Below, piece after piece: positions 32,931 through 43,860 of a DNA stretch of 64,000 nt. The translations under genes and the position numbers were made by a program. The stretch's first letter is position 1; each line of letters opens with the position of its first letter. Under the pieces are notes generated by a model. The model saw nothing but the letters and a program-made list of their open reading frames with translations, made no database searches and was not told the origin of the DNA. Source of the DNA: Molossus alvarezi. Taxonomy: Eukaryota > Chordata > Mammalia > Chiroptera > Molossidae. Where the stretch lies: contig CM073886.1 in NCBI GenBank assembly GCA_037176705.1, forward strand, positions 86,463,501 to 86,527,500. The letters run 5' to 3'.

Positions 32931-35425
32931 CTGTTTTATAGATAGTTTCTCCTAATATATGGCTATTCTATTTAGTTTGTTAATGGCATGTTTTGATGAG
33001 CAGAAGTTTTTCATTTTTATGAAATTTAATTTACCTATCTTTTATTTTATTATTATTATTTTCTTTGTTTTAAGCAGTTATTGCCTACCTATTGGTCATA
33101 GATATTCTTCTGTTTTCTTAAAAATTTTTAAATTTTAGATGTTATGTCTCAATTTAATTTTACATTTCAAACCAATTTTTGTGTATGATGTAAGAGTTGA
33201 TGTTCATTTTTTTCTATATGACTGTTTCTCTTTTCCATTGATCTGTCTGTCTTAATGCCAGTACTACACTCCTAATTACTGGAAGTCCTGAAGCCAGATA
33301 CTGTAAGTCCTTCAATTTTTTTCTTTTTTAATGTTGTTTTGGCTATCTTAGGTCCTTTACTTTTTCATATACATTTTAGAATCAGATCTTCAATTTCTAT
33401 TAAGTAGAAATTGTCTCCAGTTCTGATTGGGATTTTGTTAAATATATAGATCAGTTTAAGAATTGATATCTTAATTAGGCCTTAATATGATCTCATAAAA
33501 TATTGAGTCTTCCAACCCATGAACATGGTTTAATTTTTTTTTTTTAAGTCTTCTTTACTTTCTCTTAGCAATGTTTTATAATTTTCAGTATAGGCATCTT
33601 GCAAGTCTTTTGTTAAATTTATTGCTGAGTATTTTATGGTTTTTGATGTAACTGGAGTTATTTTTCCAAATTTCATTTTCCAGTTGTTTGCTACTAGAAA
33701 TACAATGATTTTTACATCTTGTCCCTGTATCCTGAGATGTTGATTAACTCATTTATTAGTTCTTAGAAGTTGCTTGTAGATTCCTTAGTATTTTCTACTA
33801 TCTAATTATGTTGTCTGTGAATAGAAATACATTTACATCTTTCTTTCCAAATTTTAGGTCTTTTAATTTCTTTTTCTTGTCTTATTGCACTATCTAGGAT
33901 TAGTGTTGAATGGAAATAGTGGGAGCAGACATCATTGTTTTGTTCCCAGTCTTAGGGGGAAAGTTTTTAAATAATGTTAGCTGTAGGTTTTTATGGATTA
34001 TTTTTATCAGGTTGAGAAAGTTCTGTTTCATTTCTAGTTTGCTGAGAGTTTTAATCATGAATGGGTGCTGAATTTTGTTAAATACTTTTTCTACAAATAT
34101 AGAGATGATCATATGGGTTTTCTCTCCTTTATTTTGTTATTGAGTTACTTTGCTTGGTTTTCAAATGTTAATTCGGCCTTGGATTCTTGGGATTAAGTCC
34201 CAAGAATGTATTGTCTTAATGTGTTCTTAAAGTTAATTTCTTAATATTTGTTAGAGATATTTGTACCCATGTTGTCAGCAATACTAGTTTCTAAATTTCT
34301 TTGCTTATAACATTTTTGTATGATTTTGGCATCAGGTTTATGTTATGTCAAATGTATTAGGAACTGGTCCCTCCTTTATTTCTGAAATTTTGTATAAGAT
34401 TTACATTATTCCTTTGATGTTTGATAGCATTTACCAGTGAAGTCATCTGGCCCTAGAGTTTTCTTCTTAAGAAGATTTTAAAATTATAAATAGTATTTTA
34501 GAACAGATAAATGGCTCCTCGATGTGGTTTTATTTTATTTATTTCATTTATATATAGTATATATCTTTTTTTTTCTTAGAAAGAGAGGAGGGAAGAGTGA
34601 GAGGGAGAGAAATACCGACGTGAGAGCGAAACATCAGTTGGATACCTCCCATACACACCCTGACTAGGGATTGAACCCACAACCTGGGATTTGAACCTGC
34701 TACCTTTTGGTATAAGGGATGACGCTCCAACCAACTGAGTAACACCAGCCAGGGTTATTGTGTATTTTATTATTGATGAGATTGATGTGTTCTTAAATGT
34801 TTAAGAGTCATATTTCTGTGAACTTTCTTATCTTATATCCTTTTGGCTGGATTGTTGGTCTGTCTCTTATTGGTCTGTAGCACCTCTCTTAATCTTTAGA
34901 AAATAGCCTTGAATTGATAAGTATTTTTCTTATTCCTTTTTTCTTTTTAAGATTACTTTGCCTTATGGTAGTTTTTGCTATATAGATATTTTTATTTTTT
35001 ATGTAACTGAATTTATCAGTCTCTTCTTTTATGGCTTTTGTATTAGACTAAGAATGGCATTCTCCATCCCAAGAGATTTTGCCATATTTTCCTCCAGTGA
35101 ATGTATGCTTTTGTTTTTAACATGCAAATATAAAATTCATCTGGAGTTTATTTTGGTTTAATTATGCGAGGTACAGATTCATGCATACACATATTCCTAC
35201 ACATGCATAAGACAAATGGCTACTCATTTATCCTAATGCCATTTATTGAATAAGCCATCTTTTGCCTACTGATGTGACATGCTACCTTATCGTATACTAA
35301 TTTCTTATTTGTGTTGGGGTCTGTCTCTGAAATTTCTGTGCTGTTCCACTGATCTGCTTTTTCATCCAGTAGCATCACATTTGTTTTAACTATTATAACT
35401 GTCTAATGTGTTTATTGGAGGAAAA
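32931..35425 (-). repeat. Old LINE-1 ORF2 region, antisense, split by VES
   Basis: The + strand reads as the complement of L1 ORF2: 'gtttgttaatggcatgtttt', 'tgatctgtctgtcttaatgccagtac', 'aggccttaatatgatctc', 'gaaattttgtataagattta' and 'agtcatctggccctagagtt'. A second overlapping segment (34960-35420: 'ttcatctggagtttattttgg', 'ctgttccactgatctgc') shows this is more than one fragment. All frames are broken. Confidence 0.78.
34548..34755 (-). repeat. VES SINE (older, diverged)
   Basis: A GA-rich run, GAAACATCAGTTGGATACCT and GAGTAACACCAGCCAGGG on the head side. It sits inside the antisense L1. Confidence 0.85.
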
Positions 35426-36732
35426 GGGCCAAAATTCTGTCTACCTTTTTCTTCAACCTCCATTATCACCCTTTCTTCTATGTATGTTTACCTCATTAAT
35501 CATTAGAAATATTTTCCAAATACCTTATTTAAATATGCATTCCCTCTTCTCTCCCTAATGGGGAAGCTTAAGTGATGATTGAAAGTCTTAGATATGCCAC
35601 CAGGACCTCAAACAGCTTTCAGGGCATCATTGTGCAAATAAAGGGGGGGTAGGAATTGCCTCTTCTAGACAGATAAATTAGGGGGAAAGTACCATTTTCT
35701 GAAAGGTGCAGCCTTGTACCTACCTGATTATACCATTGCTAGGGCTGATTTTAATTCCTAGTCACACATTTGGGCAGTGCTCAAATGAACCACTTTATGT
35801 AACGATCTTGAATTGTAGTGCACCATACAAATAATGTAGTCAGTGAAAGAATTACCAGCAAAGCCAGGTGCATATTCCTTCCTTTGTCCCCTCCTTCCCA
35901 TCCAGGCTGCCAGTGCCAGACCTGGCTAATTACATCATTCAGTAATGTGCTTCCTTAAGTGGAAGTACAAATGACTATTCGACTAACTTCCTGCCTTTGG
36001 GAATGCTTAGTCAGATGGGCGAGAGGGAAGAAAGCTTTCCAAAGTCCAGTTGGTCACCCATCAATTGGAATGACATTGTGAGTCATCAAGATAAAGATCA
36101 AACAGTAATTATTACTTGTATCTATACAAAAATACATTGTCATCTCATTTTTGTTAAGCATCCTGCAAAATTGAAAGGGCAGATACTGTTTTTCCCTCTT
36201 TTGTAGGTAAAGAAAATAAACCAGAGAGGAAGATTTTCTAGGCCAAACAGCTAGTGATAACAGGGCCTTGATCCTAGGCCTCTTGAGGTTCAGAGTTCTT
36301 CCTCCAAACCTGAAAGAACACATTTCCCATATCACCCAATCTCATAAAAACATTATTGTCGGTTCCACAAACATCCAGGTAGGTTAAATTTAAATCATCA
36401 TGAAATTGTGATGATATGTTTCATCCTCCTCAAAGTATATGCTCATATTTCTGGCATGTTCACATCACCTTCCCTTAGTGGTACCAAAACACTACTTACT
36501 CTTCAAAAACATACATGCTGCAGAGAGAATCCCATCTTTTTAAGGACAAGGCACAAGTTGCCTAGTATTTGTTTTGATTGTTAGTAGAGGTCCATAAGCC
36601 TCTGGGCTTTTAGAAGATTGAAAGACAATGGTTTTGAGAGTAAAGTTATGTTGTGATAGAGTCCTGTGGTAAATTAAGTTTGTCATGTGTACGATTCCAA
36701 AATTTCATTATATTTTAAGGAGTTGACCTTTA

Positions 36733-36768
<36 letters not shown>

Positions 36769-37684
36769 TTAGGGCAATCTTTTCCTACCATAGAAACACA
36801 GTTAGTTTTCAACTCTGGATACAATATAGATTTGAAACCAAGTAGGAAAACTGCTGAGGCTGGTTTTCGTGCCCATGTTTATTGAGGTTGGGAGTCCCTG
36901 TGCAAGTAGTTTTTAATGCCTTTAGATTGTTTTTTCTTTTCTCTTGCTCTCTTTTTATTTCTAAGTATTACATTTCTTTGCAGATAGTAATCATTTGGAC
37001 TGCATTGTCAGATCATTTTGGCAAAGTCTTTTTTTATTTAGAAAGTAATATCTGAGCTCACATTTTTATTTTTTAAAGATCTTATTACTGCATGACCTCT
37101 AGATTCTTTTTCATTTGTTTTGATATCTACATATTTGGCAGCAGTAAATTTGATTTTGACTGTAGGAATTTTGACTTTGGACAAAATGTATTTCTGGAGA
37201 ACCACCAATCTAAGGTGAACTTTTTAAGGATGATGATCAGATCTTATTTGATTTTGTATTCCCATTACTTAGCCAAGCCTGGAACATAGCTGAGCCTCAA
37301 TAAATCTTTGTTGAATGAATGATAAAAAGAAATCTATAAGTAAATTAATGCCAATTAAAATCCTTAGTGCATACACATTGCCTTCCTCTATTCATACATT
37401 GTTTGAACCTATTTTTTAAGGCAGTTTCAAATAAATCTCATTGCAAAACAGACTATCGGTCTAGGGAAGTGTGGTTGGCAGTAAGCCATGGACTAGAATT
37501 GGAAATTCCATGTGATTCTACCAAAGTAATTATAGCCTGATACTGGTCACATCACTTAGCCTTGCAACGTCACTTTTCTTATCTTGAAAATAAAGATAAA
37601 GGTTGTGTAGCAATCACTCAGCTCACACATGTAGAAACAATTTGGTCAGGTTAAAGCATTCTATATCTACAAAAAGGCATGCTC
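35426..37684. other. Mostly unassigned intron with MIR/L2 pieces
   Basis: A reverse MIR-like patch lies at 36190-36300 ('gccaaacagctagtgataac'). An L2/MIR-type end lies at 37205-37320 ('gcctggaacatagctgagcc', 'tttgttgaatgaatg'), and a sense MIR at 37490-37600. At 36060-36190 a frame shows no recognised product. The GATT microsatellite is listed separately. Confidence 0.5.
36733..36768 (+). repeat. GATT tetranucleotide microsatellite, nine units
   Basis: Nine perfect GATT units in a row. Confidence 0.97.
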
Positions 37685-37925
37685 GCCCTGGCCAGTTTGG
37701 CTTAGCGGTTAGAGTGTTGGCCCTCGGATTAAAGGGTCATGGGTTCAATTTCCGGTCAAAGGCATGTACCTGGATTGCAGGTTTGATCCCCAACCCTGGT
37801 CGGGGTCGTGCAGGAGGCAGCCGATTGATGTGTCTCTCACATCGATGTTTCTCTCTCTCTTTCCCTTCCTCCCTTTCACTCTATTTAAAAATCAGTGGAA
37901 AATGTCCTCATGTGAGGATTAATCA
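37685..37925 (+). repeat. VES SINE
   Basis: CCCTGGCCAGTTTGGCTTAG head, B-box-like GGGTTCAATTTCCGGTC and GTCCTCATGTGAGGATTAAT end. Confidence 0.9.
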
Positions 37926-39585
37926 AAAGGGGGAGAGGAGGGAACTGCTCCTGTATGGCTTTTTCCAGAGCCCTGAGCCCCACTTTGGGGAGTCTTGAGG
38001 GTGCTTTTGCCATAAAAATAAATGTTTGCTCCTTTTTGGAAAGGTTCATGAACCTAATGGTAGCACATAGCACATCTCTGGTCCTTCTGTATTTCTGTTT
38101 CTCCTGTGGCTCAATAACATTTTCCTTGTCATTTCCCTGTCTATGGCTAGGAACTGAGTCAACAGCAAAAACATAGGGCATGAAAAGCACACAGTACCAC
38201 TTTGGGGACCTCACTTACCTTCAGATTTATGCCTTGAGGAGGTGCTGTTGAACTTTACTGAGCTGGGGCAGCCATGTGTGCCCTGCATGGAGTGATCCTT
38301 GAGGGAAGCTCGTACAGACACCCACTTCCATGACACATTGGGAGTGGCTCAGAAAGGAAGATATGGGTCTCAGAAGTAGGAGGAGGTTGTGTGGATGTCC
38401 GATAGACCTAATGTGTTTTCAGTTCTGTGAGAATAAAGGAACTGCTGCATAGGTGGATAAATGTATGTACGCTCCCAAATTGTCACTCCTTTCCTCGTGA
38501 TTTACTTTTAATATCCCAGCAACTTTGGTTCATTTTTTATCTAATCCACCAGGGCATGTTATTTCTCCCTCCACATTTCTGTTTTACCCTTTTCTGTCCT
38601 ATAGAAGATCTTTCTAGGTCAAGTTCTAACCTGTTTTCTGTTTTGTTTCTTGTGTCCATATTCAAGTTTTGTGTATAGCAAACCTTCAAAGAAGAGGAAA
38701 TATCATTAACAAATTTCAAATCAGAATCCTCTTTTATTTCAAAAGCTAATCATTAGTTTAAAATAATGTATTTAGTCTTATTTTAATGTTGTAGATCTGC
38801 TTGAAGTCATAGTCTTGGTTTTCATAACAGAACCAGTTTATTTTTCAATTAAGACTCTAGACACTGCTTGTGTTGTACAAGTTATATTCATGGTTCCTTG
38901 GATTTACAGTTCCCAATTGTAAAATAGAGATGTGAACATCATCATTCACTTGTTTTATAACTCTATGAGATAGCTGTCCAAGTAAACTTTCTTTACTGAG
39001 GTGATAAAGCTATGTGACTCACATGTTCTGACAGTTATCAGTAGGTCCACTATCATTTACTTGATTGGAAGTTAGCAGAGCAATAAAATGATTATCCAGC
39101 CTCCCCCTCTCCTAAGGCTCTGTCCTTTTCTTGATGCTACATATTTCAATGATAGTCCAGACTGTTTATATAATTTGGTTCCAACCTAATTTTCCAGCCA
39201 GATATCACTAATCCCTAACATAAACCCTACATTTGTGCAATTATCTTTCCTGACTCATTCCGTTTTACTCAACAAATATTAATTGTGTTTCCTCTGTAAA
39301 GTGGGCCCTGCACTTGCCCTGAGGATTCATTTCTTTTCTATAAAAGTCTGCCAAATCTTACATGCCCAGACTCCCATGATGCCACTTCAGGTCATTGCAG
39401 CCCGCAGTAACCTCCCGACTTGCACACAGGTAGCACTTCGTTTGCATCACTCAGGTTACATTAGTCACATGTGGCCTAGCTCTGTGATGTTATCAGTTTG
39501 TGAGATGATCTGCATTTTGAGTAAACCTTGTCTCATAAAACTTGATAGTTAGTAAAGGGCTTTAAAGATGAGTTCTAAACAATCA
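37926..39585. other. Unassigned intron sequence
   Basis: No gene is supported. The 109-codon - strand frame (37885-38214) starts in unique sequence and runs into the VES, and it has no recognised domain. A short MIR-like piece lies at 38920-39010. Confidence 0.45.
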
Positions 39586-39840
39586 ATAATAGAAAGATAA
39601 ACATTCAATAGAAAACATTTAAAAGGGCAGTTCCAAAACAAGGAAGGCAAATTGACTGTAAACATATGAAAAGATGTCCAGCCTTACCACTAAATAGGAT
39701 AAGCAAATAACCAAATGAAATGCTTTTTGCCTGTCATACTAAGGAAGATTAAAAGTTTATCAGTACCCTTTCTTGGGCAACAGACATTCTCAGCAAACTA
39801 ATAGGAACTTAAATTGGTACTTCTTTTTAAAGAATTTATT
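39586..39840 (+). repeat. Old LINE-1 fragment, sense
   Basis: 'aaggcaaattgactgtaaac', 'atgaaaagatgtccagcctt' and 'aaataaccaaatgaaatgc' are sense L1 ORF2-type landmarks. Confidence 0.6.
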
Positions 39841-42444
39841 CTAAGGAGAAATAAGGATGTTCAGGAGGTCTGTTAATAGAATTCACAGCATAAAGTTTTC
39901 TGGATTGGGTGATTTAGGGATCATAAGTATATAAGGCAAGAAAACTAACTATAGTTTGTTTATACTAGTGAAATGTACTCATCATTAGGGAATTAGTTAA
40001 ATCACTAGGAGATAGTTAAATAAACAATGGAAAACTAGTTCTGGATGGTGAGAATTCAAGTGATTTTTTTCTTTTTTGTACTTTTCTATAATGGTTACAT
40101 TTACAGGAAAATTACATTTATATCAGAAAAGATAGCGTCTTATAATTATAAAAAGATTTTCAAAGGAAGCTTGTAAAGAAACTAGTGGGGGAATTAGATT
40201 TTTTTAACTGGGTAGAATAGAGACTAACAGAAGTTCAGGAGGTCTGGTCATAGAATCTGGAGCATAGATTTTCTGGATTGGGTGATCTTAATTGGTCTTG
40301 GACCACTGGAGATCTAGATACAGAAAGTTTAAGAACCATGGTGAGGGAAGGAGGGTAGGAGGTAGAGTAGATATAATATGCTCAATTCTGAACATCATGT
40401 GTTGAAGAGCCTGTGTGAGGTCCAAATGGAGGAGTCCAGGAAGCAATTGAACATATAGTCCTGCAGCTTTAGGAGATATTTGGGCTGGAGAAGTGGATTC
40501 AGTAGTCACCCACAGCTAAGCTATTTTATGACCTACGTTTCCACCCAAGGTCTTTAATCATTGCAGTCATGGAGTCAGGATGGTTCATCTTTAGCCCAGA
40601 TCATGGAAAGTACAAAATCTGTTGACTACTTTTACTTGATAAGCCTCTAAAAACTCAGAGAACATAGTAGGCTTCTTTATATCACACATTAGACATCAGT
40701 GCATTATGGAACTTAGATGCGTGGGCTTTCCTAGCAGCTTCTCTGGTTAGAGTTCTTTGATATCATCTCTCTCTGTTGTGTACTCTTGATCTTTGAAGTT
40801 CTTTGGTGGCAGCGCCTTTCCAAGTCTTGATCAAATCCCTGGGTGAAAAAGCAATGCATTCTTTTACTCTACAGAATCACAAAATCCTGTCTCAGCTGAG
40901 ACAGCCATTTATAAAATCTCTACTCCCATCACTCCAATTCACACCTAATAAATAATAACAATAGTGAAATATTACTTTGTCTGGAGTGTCATAAACATTC
41001 TGTTCTTATTCTTTCTGCCCAGCATGGCCTGGAATATGAAATTTTGGTCTTCTGATAGACCACCCATAAAACCCATGCACATGACTCTCCATGGAACAGT
41101 GGAGCTACCACCAGGCCAGATTCCATTGATTCAGGATTGGGGGTACATGTCATAGGTACACTGGTCAGTTTCTCTCTAGCAGCCCATAGTGAGAGAAAAG
41201 CAAGACTTGTCAACCAGGGAGGAAAAAAAATTTGCAATTGTTTTAGTGTAGGGAGAAAAAAAATAGTATAAGCATTTGTGGACTTCCAAAGGCTAGGTTA
41301 TATAGAGTGTCATATTCTATTTGAGCTGTTCAAAATAATCTTATTTACAGAGATGGCAAATATATCAGAGAAGGAATAAAAGACTTTCCCAATGGTACAT
41401 AGCTATTTGTAATAGGGTACAGTTATATAAACATTGCAATATTAAATAGACTTGGCAGTGGGGTAGGGAATCAAAACTGAACCTTCAGGTACCTGGGATA
41501 CCTTATGGGTGGTTTTCCTTCCTCCATACAGTGATATGTAAATGACATATTGCACATCCACTGTACTATTCTTATGTTTGTATTTAGGAAATTATCTTAG
41601 GGACTGCATTAACTCCTGAGCTTACCAAGACTGGCATATCTAATTGTTCTGTGTAGGAACACACCACAGCATCCTGTAAGCATAGTAATATCCTCTGATG
41701 ATCGACCGGGGAGTGCATTAGGCTTTAAGGGATCTCATAATATTTTCATCTTATTCTTGCAATCTGATAGCTTAGCGTAAGTCAGCTGAGAGGCATGGTG
41801 TGCAGAACTGGTGGACATTTTCTGAGAGAATGAGCATGATAACAGACTTAGTGTTTTGCAGATCGCTGAGGCAGAAGCCTCAAAACAGAGCACATGGAAT
41901 AATTCCCACTCCTCAGTGAGGCTTCTTTCTGAACTGCCTCCAGTCTGCCTCACCCATATATTTCTGCAGTCACACCCAGGACAGTGCTGAGTGACTTTAG
42001 ATGGCTGGGAGAAAAGAATGAGGACAATACATTAAGTCTCAGATAATATAATTTGCATAATGAAATTGTCAAAGAGATCTTGGCCAAGTGTGCATAATCA
42101 TTTTCAGCTCACTTTTTTATAATGAAGAGAGTGAAGGGTTGAATGGATCATTTGAAGAGCCTTTTTCCAGCTCTGCAGTGTTCTTGTAATAGGATGCCTT
42201 GCCACTGAGTCCACACCAGTCCTTTCTCCTGCCTACCACTTCCCTTACATTTTATTTTACTGGGTTTTTTTTTATAAATACCTTTAGGAATTTAAGTTTT
42301 AGAATGGCTGTAACTCTGCTTCTTAAATATGAGGTACATATTATTCATTTGATAACATTTTCTTATGTGAGTGTATGTATAAACCTGTAAGAGAATAAAA
42401 CACATAGTTCTATAGTGCATGGAAATATATCACATAGACACAGA
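39841..42444. other. Mostly unassigned intron sequence
   Basis: Two similar phrases, 'ttcaggaggtctgttaatagaattcacagcataaagttttctggattgggtgat' (39860-39914) and 'ttcaggaggtctggtcatagaatctggagcatagattttctggattgggtgat' (40235-40287), show a diverged direct duplication about 375 bp apart. No gene is recognised in the remainder. Confidence 0.55.
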
Positions 42445-42594
42445 TACAGTCAGTCGTCCCTCGCCACTTCGCGCTTCCAATCTATCGCGAAAGTCGAAGG
42501 ACAAGGGACGACTGTATATAAATAAAGAATCCTACTTTGCAGAAATCATTTATCGCGGTAGAGTCTGGAACTGATTAACCGAGTGCTGACTGTA
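42445..42594. mobile_element. Tigger/pogo-type MITE
   Basis: 150-bp element flanked by TA (42445-42446 and 42593-42594). Both ends start with CAGTCAG. The right inverted end contains CGCGGTAGAGTCTGGAACTG, the complement of the Tigger end at 47631. Its left side carries an additional inverted copy of the end sequence: CAGTCGTCCCT at 42451-42461 pairs with AGGGACGACTG at 42504-42514. It codes for nothing. Confidence 0.75.
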
Positions 42595-42949
42595 CACGTC
42601 TGATATCAGCAGATGCATATAGTCACTGAGGGGGTGTCATAACAAATGGTGATGTTTGATTGTCAATAGTGAATAATAGTGGAAACTCTAGGCTGATATA
42701 GCTTGCTAACTATTTTTTATAATGTTGTATTTCAGGACCAGGAGAGAAATGACCATGGCTTTCTTACAGTATGATTCAGACCAAACGATTTATCTCTAAC
42801 TGCTGACGTGCAAGGTTTCCTTGCCAAATACTCTCTCCTAAGAGGGTAATCTGAATTGGAATAGCACCTCCTGTTCCATTGTTGATACCCTGATTGGAGC
42901 ATTAAGAAGCCCCAGTTTTTGCCCTAAAATCACCTAATTATAGTATCAG

Positions 42950-43180
42950 GCAGTATGGCTCAGTGGTCAAGAGCTGTGGAGTCAGACTCTTAACTGTGGC
43001 CTTGGGGAAGTTATTTAATCCTTTGATGTTCAGTTTTCTCATCTATAAAATGGGGATAATAATATAGTTACCTTATGTAGAGTTGTTTGTATATGTAAAT
43101 GAAATAATCTTTAGAAAATGGTCAGCAAAGTGATTGGAATAATGTAAGAGTTGGGGAAAAAATGTTGGATACTGATTTTA
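42950..43180 (+). repeat. MIR SINE (ancient, well preserved)
   Basis: 'ggcagtatggctcagtggtcaagagctgtggagtcagac', 'ccttggggaagttatttaat' and 'tcatctataaaatggggataat' are clear MIR landmarks in sense order. Confidence 0.85.
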
Positions 43181-43383
43181 TTATTGAATACATCATTGTG
43201 TGTTGTCACCTTGAGTGCCGAAAGAGAAAAGAATTATTGAGGTAATTACTCTGAGTGTTTACATCAGGGCAGGTGGGCATTGGCTTAATATATAGATTCC
43301 TAGCCCTTTTCTACATCTGCTATCCTTACTTCAAATGTATATGTGTATACTGAATAAATATCAAGAAATGTGTTATATTTTAT

Positions 43384-43634
43384 TTTCTTTTTTTTTAATC
43401 CTCACCCAAGGGTATTTTTCCATTTATCTTCAGATGGAGTGGGATGGGGAGAGAAAGAGAGAGAGATGAATGTGAGAGAGACACATCTATTGGTTGCCTT
43501 CAGCTTGACTCTGACTGGGCTGGGGACCAAACCACAACCAAGGTACGTGCCCTTGACCGGAATCGAACCCACAACTCTTCGATTAGCAGACTGACTCTCT
43601 AACCACAGAGTCAAACCTACTTTTGCCCCACCCT
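43384..43634 (-). repeat. VES SINE fused to a mariner terminus (chimera)
   Basis: The reverse VES body runs from the tail side (TCCTCACCCAAGGGTATTTT) to 'ctaaccacagagtcaaac'. There the expected SINE head (GGCCAGGGC) is replaced by CCTACTTTTGCCCCACCCTG and TA (43614-43634), the inner-to-outer order of the mariner MITE end. The other MITE end is not found nearby. The joint falls in a shared GGTTTG-like sequence. Confidence 0.75.
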
Positions 43635-43860
43635 GTATTTGACCATCTTTACTCTCTTCACCCTCCCCCCACCCCTTCCTATCTGATAACCACCATACTG
43701 TTGTCTGTGTCAATGAGTCTCTTTGTTTATTCATTGTTGCTTTTTGTTTTATATTCCACATATGAGTGAAATTATATGGTTTTTGTTATTTTCCATCTGA
43801 CTGATTTTACTTAGCATGATATCCCGAGATCTAGCCCTGTTGTCACAGTTGACAATATTT
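43635..43860 (-). repeat. LINE-1 3' UTR fragment, antisense
   Basis: 'tctgataaccaccatactgttgtctgtgtcaatgagt' and 'ttatattccacatatgagtgaaat' are complement of an L1 3' UTR, the same type as at 25285. Confidence 0.8.

Noticed and set aside
37885..38214. 109-codon - strand frame
   Set aside because: It begins in unique sequence and ends in VES. I recognise no motif, and no intron or poly-A pattern of a processed gene copy is visible.
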